From contig NZ_CP063815.1 of assembly GCF_015277895.1 (NCBI RefSeq), positions 186,001-250,000 of the forward strand: 64,000 nt of DNA, given 5' to 3'. Below the pieces are notes generated by a model. That model was not told where the DNA came from, did no database searches, and saw only the letters and a program-made list of their open reading frames with translations. How positions within the stretch are numbered: the first letter of the stretch is position 1; every line of letters begins with the position of its first letter. This document shows, piece by piece, positions 7,866-15,487 of this stretch. This DNA comes from Microbacterium abyssi. Lineage in GTDB: Bacteria; Actinomycetota; Actinomycetes; Actinomycetales; Microbacteriaceae. A program made the translations under genes and the position numbers.

Positions 7866-9554
7866 ATGATGGCTGACGCGGGACATCCCGGGCCCCATCG
7901 CGCCCGATACCGCCGGATTCTGCGATTCGCATCCCTTCAGCTCATCCAGCTGTGGTGGTTCGAACTCTTCCTGCCGCGCATCGGGCTCGCCCGCATCGCC
8001 GAGCGCACCAGAACCGACCGGATGCTCCGGATCGCCCGCCGCTTCCACGTGCTCGCTGTCGAACTCGGCGGGCTGATGATCAAGGTCGGCCAGTTCATGT
8101 CGTCACGCCTCGACGTGCTGCCGCCCGAGATCACCGCTGAGCTCGCAGGGCTCCAGGACGAGGTTCCCGCGGTGCCGTTCACCGAGATCAAAGCCCTCGC
8201 AGAGCGCGAACTGGGTGTTCCGTTCGACCGCGCCTTCGCCTGGGTCGACGAGACCGCGCTCGCCGCGGCATCCCTCGGCCAGGTGCACCGGGCGCGACTG
8301 TCCGAACTCGACGCCGCCGACACCGGGCTCGAGAACGTCGTCGTGAAGGTGCAGCGTCCCGGCATCGACGGGATCGTCGCCGTGGATCTCGCCGCTCTCC
8401 GGAAGGTCGCCGGCTGGCTGCGGCGCGTGCGCATCGTGTCCGACCGGGTCGACGCGCCGGCGCTCGTCGAGGAGTTCGCGCACACGTGCATGGAGGAGAT
8501 CGACTACCTGCACGAGGCCGCGAACGCCGAGCGGTTCGCGGAGAACTTCGCCGGCGATCCGCGCGTGTCGACCCCCGAGGTCGTGTGGGAGCGGACGACC
8601 CGGCGTGTGCTGACCCTCGAGGACGTCACGGCGATCAAGATCAACGACACCGCTGCCCTGCGCGCCGCGGGCATCGACCCGGCCGAGGTCGCTGACACCT
8701 TCGCGGAGGTCATGTTCGGGCAGGTGTTCACGCACAGCTTCTTCCATGCAGACCCGCATCCGGGGAACATCTTCGTGACGCCGGCATCCTCGTCAGGCGG
8801 ACCGGGCTGGCGCCTCACCTTCGTCGACTTCGGGATGATGGGCGAGGTGCCGGAGGGGCTGCGCGGCGGACTGCGCGCGGTCGTGATCGCCGTCGCCGCC
8901 CGCGACGGCCGCAAGCTGGTGGATGCTGCGCAGGAGGTCGGCGTGCTGCTGCCCTCCGGCGACACCAAGGAGTTCGAGAAGGCGCTGAGCGCACTGTTCG
9001 CGCGTTTCGGCGGCATGGGGTTCGCCGAACTCAGCCACGTCGACCCGCGGGAGTTCCGCGACTTCGCGCTGGAGTTCGGCGACACCGTGCGGGCGCTGCC
9101 GTTCCAGCTGCCGGAGGGGATGCTGCTGCTCTTCCGTGCCGTCGCACTGACGTCGGGCATGTGCAGCGGGCTGAACCCGGCGTTCAACGTGTGGGATGCC
9201 GTGGAACCCTATGCCGCGCAGCTGCTGCGCGACGAGTCCGGCAACACAGTGAAGGCGTTCGCCGAGCAGGCGTGGACGACGGTCGCAGTCGCAGCCCGGC
9301 TGCCCGGCCGGATCGACGCGGTCATCACCGAGATCGAAGAGGGCACGATCACCTTCGACACCTCACGTCTGGAGCGGCGGCTGGACTCGCTGATCCGCAT
9401 CGGCCGGCGCGTCGTCTCGGGCGTACTGTTCGCCGGGCTCGTGGTCGGTGGGGCGCTGCTGCTGGGCGTGGCTCCGCCGCTCGGAATCGTGCTGCTCTCG
9501 GTGTCGCTCGTGCCACTGGCGCACGCGGTGTTCGCGGGAGTCGGACGGCGCTGA
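7866..9554 (+). CDS. ABC1/UbiB (AarF) family atypical protein kinase
   Basis: A 562-residue UbiB/COQ8-like protein. The family-specific KxGQ motif appears as KVGQFMSSRLDVLPPE, the alanine-rich nucleotide loop as AAASLGQVHRARL, and the kinase-like core as FFHADPHPGNIF (catalytic loop) and FVDFGMMG (metal-binding DFG). Two hydrophobic helices near the C-terminus (about residues 515-560) should anchor it to the membrane. Family members support quinone or other isoprenoid lipid metabolism; the substrate is unknown here. The start is ATG 7866 after GGGAGGGG; an ATG at 7869 is also possible. Confidence 0.92.
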   Translation: MMADAGHPGPHRARYRRILRFASLQLIQLWWFELFLPRIGLARIAERTRTDRMLRIARRFHVLAVELGGLMIKVGQFMSSRLDVLPPEITAELAGLQDEVPAVPFTEIKALAERELGVPFDRAFAWVDETALAAASLGQVHRARLSELDAADTGLENVVVKVQRPGIDGIVAVDLAALRKVAGWLRRVRIVSDRVDAPALVEEFAHTCMEEIDYLHEAANAERFAENFAGDPRVSTPEVVWERTTRRVLTLEDVTAIKINDTAALRAAGIDPAEVADTFAEVMFGQVFTHSFFHADPHPGNIFVTPASSSGGPGWRLTFVDFGMMGEVPEGLRGGLRAVVIAVAARDGRKLVDAAQEVGVLLPSGDTKEFEKALSALFARFGGMGFAELSHVDPREFRDFALEFGDTVRALPFQLPEGMLLLFRAVALTSGMCSGLNPAFNVWDAVEPYAAQLLRDESGNTVKAFAEQAWTTVAVAARLPGRIDAVITEIEEGTITFDTSRLERRLDSLIRIGRRVVSGVLFAGLVVGGALLLGVAPPLGIVLLSVSLVPLAHAVFAGVGRR

Positions 9555-9930
9555 GAGTCGCGTCGTCTCGCCGTTTGCGGCTGACTTCGGCAAGAACATC
9601 GCGCTGGGCAGGCGGATCTTCGTCAACTCCGGATGCCGGTTCCAGGACCAGGGCGGCATCACGATCGGCGACGACTGCCTGATCGGGCACAACGTCGTGA
9701 TCGCCACCCTCAACCACGACCTTGCGCCGAGCCGCCGCGCCGACATGCATCCGGCGCCGGTCGTCATCGGCTGGAACGTCTGGATCGGCGCGAACGCGAC
9801 GATCCTCCCCGGTGTCACCATCGGAGACGACGCGGTCGTGGGTGCGGCATCCGTCGTCACCAAGGACGTGCCGGCCGGCGCGATCGCCGTCGGATCACCG
9901 GCGCGGGTGGTGCGGTCCGTTCCGGAGTGA
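9555..9930 (+). pseudogene. 5'-truncated sugar O-acetyltransferase (Maa/NodL-like)
   Basis: Immediately after the ABC1-kinase stop, one frame reads the C-terminal half of a left-handed beta-helix acetyltransferase: GKNIALGRRIFVNSGCRF, then GDDCLIGHNVVIATLNHDL, VVIGWNVWIGANATILPG and a final AGAIAVGSPARVVR. The hexapeptide repeats and the catalytic-type histidine in TLNHD are intact, but the N-terminal 70-80 residues of the normal 180-200 are absent. No start codon lies at the front of the homologous part. The simplest reading is a deletion that fused the tail of this gene to the end of its neighbour. A rescued short product is not excluded. Confidence 0.75.
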
Positions 9931-9949
9931 TCCGGTCTTCAGAAAGCTC

Positions 9950-9996
9950 TTGACACGGCATCCGCTCAGTCGTAACGTACAACCAAATGGTTACAC
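9950..9996 (+). promoter_or_regulatory. Promoter and ArsR operator over a leaderless start
   Basis: TTGACA (9950-9955) and TAACGT (9973-9978) are spaced 17 bp and form a good sigma-70-type promoter. The 12-bp palindrome AACCA-AA-TGGTT (9981-9992) covers the predicted transcription start and the ATG at 9987. No ribosome site fits between, so translation is probably leaderless. ArsR autorepression through this palindrome is the likely control. Confidence 0.7.
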
Positions 9997-10346
9997 AATC
10001 TGGACTGAGCGAGACGGAGATCGACCGTGTGTTCCATGCACTGGCGACGGCGACCCGGCGTGACATCCTGCGCCGCACGATCACGGAGGAGCAGTCGGTG
10101 TCGGCCCTTGCGGGCGATTACGAGATGTCCTTCGCGGCCGTGCAGAAGCACGTCGCCGTCCTCGAGGCCGCGGGCCTCATCATCAAGCGCGCCGAGGGAC
10201 GCGAGCGGCTCGTCCGCGCGAATCCTGAGATGATCGCGCGCGCCCGGGCGCTCCTCGCCCGCTACGAAGAGCTCTGGCGGGCTCGCATCTCCCGCCTCGA
10301 CGACCTGCTCGCCTCCGATGCACCCAACGAGAACAAGGGAGTTTGA
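9987..10346 (+). CDS. ArsR-family repressor paired with SRPBCC protein
   Basis: A 119-residue winged-helix protein. The opening FHALATATRRDILRRTI and the recognition part MSFAAVQKHVAVLEAAGLI are typical of the ArsR subgroup that accompanies AHSA1-type proteins, with the wing AEGRERLVRAN. No cysteine metal site is present. The next gene starts one base after its stop, so the two are one operon. The start lies inside its own predicted operator. Confidence 0.9.
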   Translation: MVTQSGLSETEIDRVFHALATATRRDILRRTITEEQSVSALAGDYEMSFAAVQKHVAVLEAAGLIIKRAEGRERLVRANPEMIARARALLARYEELWRARISRLDDLLASDAPNENKGV

Positions 10347-10347
10347 A

Positions 10348-11334
10348 ATGCCTGTCACCGATGTCGCCACCGACACCGAGAACCTGACGATGACCGTCAC
10401 GGCCGACTTCGCCGCTCCGATCGAGCGCGTGTGGAACGCCTACAGCGACCCGCGCCAGCTCGAGCGCTTCTGGGGCCCGCCCGGATGGCCCGCCACCTTC
10501 ACCGCGTGGGATCACACGATCGGCGGCCGCGCGAACTACTCGATGTCCGGCCCGCGCGGCGAGAAGTCATCCGGCTACTGGGAGTTCCTCGCGATCGAGG
10601 AACCGCGCCGCTTCGAGGTGCTCGACGGCTTCACCGACGAGGAGGGCAACCCGAACGAACAGTTCCCCGCTATGCGGATGGAGTTCACCTTCGCGCCCAC
10701 CTCCGACGGCACGCACATGGTGACCACGAGTCACTTCGCCTCGCTCGAAGCGCTCGAACAGGTCGTCGAGATGGGCATGGTCGAGGGCACCAAGATGGCG
10801 ATGGCGCAGCTGGATGCCGTGCTGCAGGACCTTCGCGAGTACGCCGAGGGCAAGGGCACGCGCGTCGAGATGCTCGACGACACGCACGTGCGCATCACGC
10901 GGCTCGTCAACGGCCCGCGCGAGCTGGTCTGGCGCGCGCACCACGAGCCGGAGCTGATCCGGCAGTGGATGCTCGGCCCCGACGGGTGGGAGATGACGGA
11001 GTGCGTCGCCACGACCACGGTCGGCGAGAGCTATCGCAACTCGTGGGCTCCGGTCGGCGACACCGAGGGGCAGCCGTTCGGCTTCGAGGGCGAAGTGCTG
11101 CTGAGCGACGCTCCGCGACGCGCGGTCACGACCGAGCGGATGCAGGGACAGCCCGTCGAGACGCTGAACGATCTGAACCTCTATGAGGAGGACGGCGCGA
11201 CCCTCGTCACTGTGCTCATCGAGTACCCGGACAAGGACACGCGCGACATGATCCTCGCCACCGGCATGGCCGACGGCATGGAGGCCTCGTTCGAGCGGCT
11301 GGAGCGCGAGGTGCTGGCAGCGGCGCGGTCGTAA
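10348..11334 (+). CDS. Tandem SRPBCC (AHSA1-like) protein
   Basis: A 328-residue protein with two SRPBCC domains. Domain 1 (about residues 8-165) opens with ADFAAPIERVWNAYSDPRQL and has ERFWGPPGWPATF. Domain 2 (about 175-325) opens with ITRLVNGPRELVWRAHHEP and has RQWMLGPDGWEM. Both are of the activator-of-Hsp90-ATPase-like type common in actinobacteria. It is co-transcribed with the ArsR gene ahead of it and ends before a strong hairpin. Ligand is unknown. Confidence 0.88.
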   Translation: MPVTDVATDTENLTMTVTADFAAPIERVWNAYSDPRQLERFWGPPGWPATFTAWDHTIGGRANYSMSGPRGEKSSGYWEFLAIEEPRRFEVLDGFTDEEGNPNEQFPAMRMEFTFAPTSDGTHMVTTSHFASLEALEQVVEMGMVEGTKMAMAQLDAVLQDLREYAEGKGTRVEMLDDTHVRITRLVNGPRELVWRAHHEPELIRQWMLGPDGWEMTECVATTTVGESYRNSWAPVGDTEGQPFGFEGEVLLSDAPRRAVTTERMQGQPVETLNDLNLYEEDGATLVTVLIEYPDKDTRDMILATGMADGMEASFERLEREVLAAARS

Positions 11335-11346
11335 TCCCTCAGAAAT

Positions 11347-11392
11347 CAGCGAGTTCGGCCCCGGATCTGGTGGATTCGGGGCCGAACTGCTG
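11347..11392 (+). terminator. Intrinsic-type hairpin after the SRPBCC gene
   Basis: AGTTCGGCCCCG (11352-11363) pairs perfectly with CGGGGCCGAACT (11377-11388), with outer CAGC/GCTG pairs. There is no poly-U tract, as is common in high-GC actinobacteria. It separates the ArsR-SRPBCC operon from the catabolic island. Confidence 0.7.
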
Positions 11393-11434
11393 TGAACCTT
11401 CGGATCCCCGCCGGTTATGCGCGAATAGATAAGT

Positions 11435-11457
11435 CTTATGTAGAAAACACGCGGAAG
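11435..11457 (+). promoter_or_regulatory. 23-bp regulon palindrome, copy 1 (before the fused deglycosidase genes)
   Basis: CTTATGTAGAAAACACGCGGAAG has the strong left arm CTTATGT and the closing AAG of the element that recurs at seven promoters of this island. The left arm overlaps a second small palindrome, ATAAG-T-CTTAT, at 11429-11439. It lies about 50 bp before the first deglycosidase gene. Confidence 0.6.
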
Positions 11458-11508
11458 CGGTTAGCCTGAGGAGAGCGAAGACGCCCGTCCCACAGAGAGT
11501 GAGCGCTG

Positions 11509-12810
11509 ATGCTTCTCGAGCGAGACCTCATCCAGTCCGTCGGATTCCGCAATGTCCGCGAGGGCGGCGAGATCACCGGTTTCCAGTTCCGAGTGCGCAT
11601 GCCGTCGTACCGCGGCATGGCCGCGTCTCTGATCGACGGCATCGGCGTCCGCATCCCTGGCCTGGTCGATGTCGCGCCGGACGTGCCGATATGGACTCTG
11701 CAGGGCCAGACCTACACGCTCGACGAGCTGTGGCAGAGCGAGGGCATCCGCTGGCAGCTGGAAGACGCAGCCGTCGTCACCGTGCCGCTCGCAGGTGGAC
11801 TGCCCGACGGCATCCATGAGCTGTCCATCGACCTTCGCCTGCGGATGTCGTACATCCCGCAGGAGCATCAGCCCAGCCAGTACCAGGTCACCAAGCACGT
11901 CACCCTGTCGCCGGAAGCTGAAGGCGCGCCGTTCAAGTACGGCGTCTCGCTTTACAGTTTCATGGGCGACTACGGCACGAACCTCGACCTCGAGACGGCC
12001 CTGCGCTCCATCGCCGATCTCGGCGCGACGGGAGTCGAGATCCTCGGCGAGGGGCACGTGCCGAACTATCCCGACCCTCCTCAGGAATGGGTCGACGAGT
12101 GGTTCCGCCTGCTCGATGTTTACGGCCTCGAACCCACCAACTACGGATCCTGGATCGACACCCGCCTGCACTCCAGTGGCGAGCACGGGCGCGACATGAG
12201 CGTCGAAGAGGGCGCCGCCGCGCTGCAGCGCGACCTCCGGCTCGCGAAGCGGCTCGGCTTCCGCTTCGTGCGGCCGAAGATCGGCGTCGTCTCGGGTGAC
12301 CTGATCCCGCACCCGATCTGGACCGAGGTCGTCGAGGCGAGCCTTCCCCTGGCCGAAGAGCTCGATGTCATCATCTGCCCGGAGATCCACTCTCCGACAC
12401 CCATCAAGCACGAGGTCGTCGACGACTACATCGATCTGATCACGCGCACCGGAACGAAGCACTTCGGGCTCCTTCTCGACACCGGTATCTTCCAGGACCG
12501 GCCCATCCCGCTGAAGCCGGGCGAGCTGCCGGGTCGTCGCCCGGCGTTCCTCGACGGCATCGGCGTCGACCCTGCCGACGTCTTCGACATCATCGACCAT
12601 GTCGTCTTCATCCAGGCGAAGTTCCACGACATCGACGATGCGCTCGAAGATCAGCAGATCCCGTGGGAGCCGGAACTCCGCGCCCTCAAGGATGCCGGGT
12701 ACACCGGCTACCTCTCCAGCGAGTACGAGGGCGACCGCATCCCATGGCGATCCATCGAGCAGGTTCGCCGCCAGCACTCGCTCATGCGCCAGGTCGCAGA
12801 CAAGCTCTGA
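11509..12810 (+). CDS. Fused C-glycoside deglycosidase-like protein (beta-alpha), variant metal site
   Basis: A 433-residue protein. Residues 1-135 match the small DUF6379-like beta subunit of C-glycoside deglycosidases (MPSYRGM where split subunits have PWYR). Residues about 145-433 form a xylose-isomerase-type TIM barrel like the alpha subunit (YGVSLYSFMGDYG at its start). Expected metal ligands seen are E292 (PEIHSP), D324 (LLLDTG) and E405 (YLSSEYEG). The usual histidine of HVHAKF is Q369 (FIQAKFHDI). In known systems alpha and beta are separate chains that cleave the C-C bond of 3-keto-C-glycosides. It is followed 13 bp later by a second fusion. It could be another sugar isomerase/epimerase. 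Confidence 0.78.
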   Translation: MLLERDLIQSVGFRNVREGGEITGFQFRVRMPSYRGMAASLIDGIGVRIPGLVDVAPDVPIWTLQGQTYTLDELWQSEGIRWQLEDAAVVTVPLAGGLPDGIHELSIDLRLRMSYIPQEHQPSQYQVTKHVTLSPEAEGAPFKYGVSLYSFMGDYGTNLDLETALRSIADLGATGVEILGEGHVPNYPDPPQEWVDEWFRLLDVYGLEPTNYGSWIDTRLHSSGEHGRDMSVEEGAAALQRDLRLAKRLGFRFVRPKIGVVSGDLIPHPIWTEVVEASLPLAEELDVIICPEIHSPTPIKHEVVDDYIDLITRTGTKHFGLLLDTGIFQDRPIPLKPGELPGRRPAFLDGIGVDPADVFDIIDHVVFIQAKFHDIDDALEDQQIPWEPELRALKDAGYTGYLSSEYEGDRIPWRSIEQVRRQHSLMRQVADKL

Positions 12811-12823
12811 ACGGAAAGACATC

Positions 12824-14299
12824 ATGCCCAACGGACTCATCCACGCCGACAGCCTCCGCCCGCACCCGGACGGCCTCGCACTGCGCCTCACCATCCCCTG
12901 GTACCGCAGCCTCTGGCTGTCATCGGTGACCAGCCTCGAGCTGACCGTCGACGGCCAACAGGTGCCCCAGGAGAACCTCCGCCTCGTGCTGCACGATCGC
13001 GAGTACCAGCTGGACGAGCTGCCCGACCAGAGCGAGACGCTGTGGTTCCTGCAGGATCATCCGCTTCTGGTGGCCAAGGGGGAACGCCCGGTCGAGGCGG
13101 GCGAGCAGTACCAGGTCACCCTCGTCGGTCAGCTGCGCCTGCCGTACATGCAGATCGCTCCGGGGCAGGACGGCGGCCCCGGCATGTATGTGCCGAACTT
13201 CGTCCGCGACTCGTTCTCGCTCACCGTGACGGATGTCGATGCACCCGCTCCGGCGCTCATCAGTGACGTTCCGGAGGCTCCGCCTGCGACCGAGGCCGAC
13301 CCCTTCCAGCTCGGCCTCACCCTCTACTCGGCATCCGCGGAGTTCCGAGCCGGCTGGTACGACTTCGACGGACTGCTCGACCGTGTCGCCGAACTCGGCA
13401 TCGGCCCCGGCATCGAGATCGTCGCCTCCCAGATGGTGCCGACGTACCCCCTCGTATCCGACGAGTTCGAGCGCACCTGGCGCACGGCTTTCGACCGCCA
13501 CGGCTTCGACGCCAGCTCCTTCGGCGCGAACCTCGACATGGGCCGCCGGCGCGACCGCGACATGACCCCCGACGAGGAGTTCGAGTTCAGCGAGCTGATG
13601 TTCCGCGGTGCGAAGAAGCTCGGCTTTCCGCTGGTGCGCATCCAGAGTGCGAAGCCCGAACTGCTGCGCCGCCTGCTGCCGATCGCCGAGGAACTCGAGC
13701 TGAAGCTCGCCTACGAGATCCACGCACCGATGGGCCCGAACGCCGAGCCCATCATGAAGGTGCGCGACACCTACGCCGCCCTCGACTCGCCGCTGCTCGG
13801 TTTCGTCGCCGACTTCTCGTCGACCATGCATGCGATGTCTCCCACGCTTCTGCGTGCCGTGCAGCGCGCCGGCCTCGACAGCGAGGCTCTCGCCCGTCTG
13901 CAGCAGATCTGGGCGACGGATGCCACGATGCAGGAGCGCCAGCAGGAGTTCATCGGATACCTCAAGGGGCGCGATTTCGACCCTGGCCGGCTCGGATCCT
14001 TCGCGCACCTCGCCTTCAACATGCACGGCCACGTCGACCCGCGCGAGTGGGCCGACATCATGCCGCAGATCATGCACGTGCACGCGAAGTTCTACGACAT
14101 CGACGAGAACGGCCAGGAGCCCGCGATCGACTACCCCGAGCTGGTTCGGGTCTTCGTCGAGGGCGGGTACCGCGGCTACTGGTCGAGCGAATGGGAGGGG
14201 CATGCGTTCGCCGAACTCGGCGAGGTCGACCCGCTCGTGCTCGTGCGCAGGCAGCACGACCTGATCCGCACGACGATGAGGTCGCTGCAGGCCGTGTGA
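12824..14299 (+). CDS. Fused C-glycoside deglycosidase-like protein (beta-alpha)
   Basis: A 491-residue fusion. The beta part (residues 1-140) carries the IPWYRSLWLSS signature and ends with YMQIAPGQDGGPG, nearly the same as the free beta subunit at 23682. After a Pro/Ala-rich linker (about 141-160) the alpha TIM barrel begins with GLTLYSASAEF. The likely metal ligands are E298 and H300 (YEIHAP), D330 (ADFSSTMH), H420 (HVHAKFYDI) and E456 (SSEWEGHAF). Its alpha half closely resembles the split alpha subunit at 22614. The ATG at 12824 is chosen because beta homology starts there; an open frame runs further upstream only as an overlap with the preceding gene. Confidence 0.85.
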   Translation: MPNGLIHADSLRPHPDGLALRLTIPWYRSLWLSSVTSLELTVDGQQVPQENLRLVLHDREYQLDELPDQSETLWFLQDHPLLVAKGERPVEAGEQYQVTLVGQLRLPYMQIAPGQDGGPGMYVPNFVRDSFSLTVTDVDAPAPALISDVPEAPPATEADPFQLGLTLYSASAEFRAGWYDFDGLLDRVAELGIGPGIEIVASQMVPTYPLVSDEFERTWRTAFDRHGFDASSFGANLDMGRRRDRDMTPDEEFEFSELMFRGAKKLGFPLVRIQSAKPELLRRLLPIAEELELKLAYEIHAPMGPNAEPIMKVRDTYAALDSPLLGFVADFSSTMHAMSPTLLRAVQRAGLDSEALARLQQIWATDATMQERQQEFIGYLKGRDFDPGRLGSFAHLAFNMHGHVDPREWADIMPQIMHVHAKFYDIDENGQEPAIDYPELVRVFVEGGYRGYWSSEWEGHAFAELGEVDPLVLVRRQHDLIRTTMRSLQAV

Positions 14300-14304
14300 G
14301 CTCA

Positions 14305-14348
14305 GGCGAGATCGTTCAGGCGTGCTCGCCCGCCTGAACGACCTCGCC
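14305..14348. terminator. Bidirectional hairpin between convergent genes
   Basis: GGCGAGATCGTTCAGGCG (14305-14322) pairs with CGCCTGAACGACCTCGCC (14331-14348), an 18-bp stem with one mismatch and an eight-base loop. It covers the last codons of the LysR gene on the minus strand and follows the deglycosidase stop on the plus strand, so it can end both transcripts. Confidence 0.75.
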
Positions 14349-15251
14349 AGCCTCGCGGAGGAGGTCGATCATCCAGGCGTGCTCGGGGTCTCGGCCATGC
14401 ACGGGATGCCACCACACCGCGTTGACGATCGGCGTCGCATCGAACGGCAGCCCGACGACCCGCACGCCGCCGAGGCGCGTGACCACGGGCGCCAGCGCTC
14501 GCTGCACGAAGCCGACGCGATCTGTCCCCGAGACGAACAGCGGCATCGACAGGAAGCTCTCCACGACCGCCTCGACGCGCGGCTCGATGCCGAGCTGCTG
14601 AATCTGCCTGCTCGCCGATGTGAACGCCGATCGCGACTGGTACGTCATCACGAAGGGCAGGGAGCCGAGATCCTCCATGGTCAGCTCCTCGCCGACCGAC
14701 GGATGGTCGTCGGAGACGATCGCGACCCAGTCGTCCCGCCACAGATCGGCGTACGCGAGATCGGTGAGGAACCCGTGCGGGATGATCAGCGCGTCCGCGG
14801 AGCGCAGACGCGTGGCGGCATCTTCGACGACGGACGGGTTGTGCAGCATGAACCGGAACCGGATGCCGAGACCGCGGTCGGCCGCGAGCTTCGAGACAGC
14901 AGCGCCGACCGTGGCGAACCCGTAGTCGGAGCCGTAGATCGAGAACTCCCGGGTGGAGTCGGACGGTGTCCACGTGGCCTGGCTCTCGAACACGCGGCGC
15001 GCGGCCTCCAGCGCCGTCGAAGTGTGCTCCGACAACCGCAGCGCGAACGGCGTGAGCTCATACGTGTTGCCGCGTCGCGCAAGGATCTGGTCGTTGAAAT
15101 GCGTCCTCAACCGCGCGAGCGACGCGCTCAGCGCCGGCTGGCTGAGGTGAAGGCGGTCTGCGGCTCTCGTCACACTGCGCTCGGTGAGCAGCGCATCGAG
15201 TGAGACCAGGAGGTTGAGGTCGAGACGAGAAAGAAGCGCGTGATCTGTCAC
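14316..15251 (-). CDS. LysR-family transcriptional regulator (NodD-like)
   Basis: A 311-residue LysR-type regulator. The winged helix is clear: DLNLLVSLDALLTERSVTRA, then AADRLHLSQPALSASLARLR. The effector domain fills residues 95-300 and resembles NodD/aromatic-responsive subgroups (FSIYGSDYGFATV, VWWHPVHGRDPEHAWM). It starts at GTG 15251 and is divergent from the sugar ABC importer at 15488, so it probably controls that promoter, perhaps sensing the phenolic part of the substrate. Its 3' end lies in the shared terminator hairpin. Confidence 0.9.
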   Translation of the reverse strand: MTDHALLSRLDLNLLVSLDALLTERSVTRAADRLHLSQPALSASLARLRTHFNDQILARRGNTYELTPFALRLSEHTSTALEAARRVFESQATWTPSDSTREFSIYGSDYGFATVGAAVSKLAADRGLGIRFRFMLHNPSVVEDAATRLRSADALIIPHGFLTDLAYADLWRDDWVAIVSDDHPSVGEELTMEDLGSLPFVMTYQSRSAFTSASRQIQQLGIEPRVEAVVESFLSMPLFVSGTDRVGFVQRALAPVVTRLGGVRVVGLPFDATPIVNAVWWHPVHGRDPEHAWMIDLLREAGEVVQAGEHA

Positions 15252-15371
15252 AGCGATGTGACCCTTCGGGAGAGGGGATCGGGTGACATCAGTTTATCGA
15301 CGCAATCTATGTGCACGCCAGGCGTCATCGTTCAGCCGGATGCGGACGCTCGCGATTCCGGTTCGTGGCGG

Positions 15372-15427
15372 CTTATGCCGCATATCGAAACAACTTATGT
15401 GTGTTTCTGGCACATCCGGACGATACT
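15372..15427 (+). promoter_or_regulatory. ABC-importer promoter region with weak regulon palindrome (copy 2)
   Basis: CTTATGTGTGTTTCTGGCACATC (15394-15416) matches the left arm of the island element well but the right arm poorly. It is overlapped by the inverted repeat GAAACA...TGTTTC. A second CTTATG occurs at 15372 inside the palindrome GCGGC-TTAT-GCCGC. A candidate -10, GATACT, is at 15422-15427. The 236-bp LysR/ABC intergenic region (15252-15487) holds no gene. Confidence 0.45.
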
Positions 15428-15487
15428 GGCAGAACAGCGGGTGGCTCGACGAACGAGCCGCCGACAACGAAGTCAGAAAGGCTGGAC

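Noticed and set aside
12920..14257. A 445-codon minus-strand open frame over the second fused deglycosidase
   Set aside because: The sense strand has full beta and alpha domain motifs. The antisense product has no recognisable domain and only repeats the bias of G/C at third positions.
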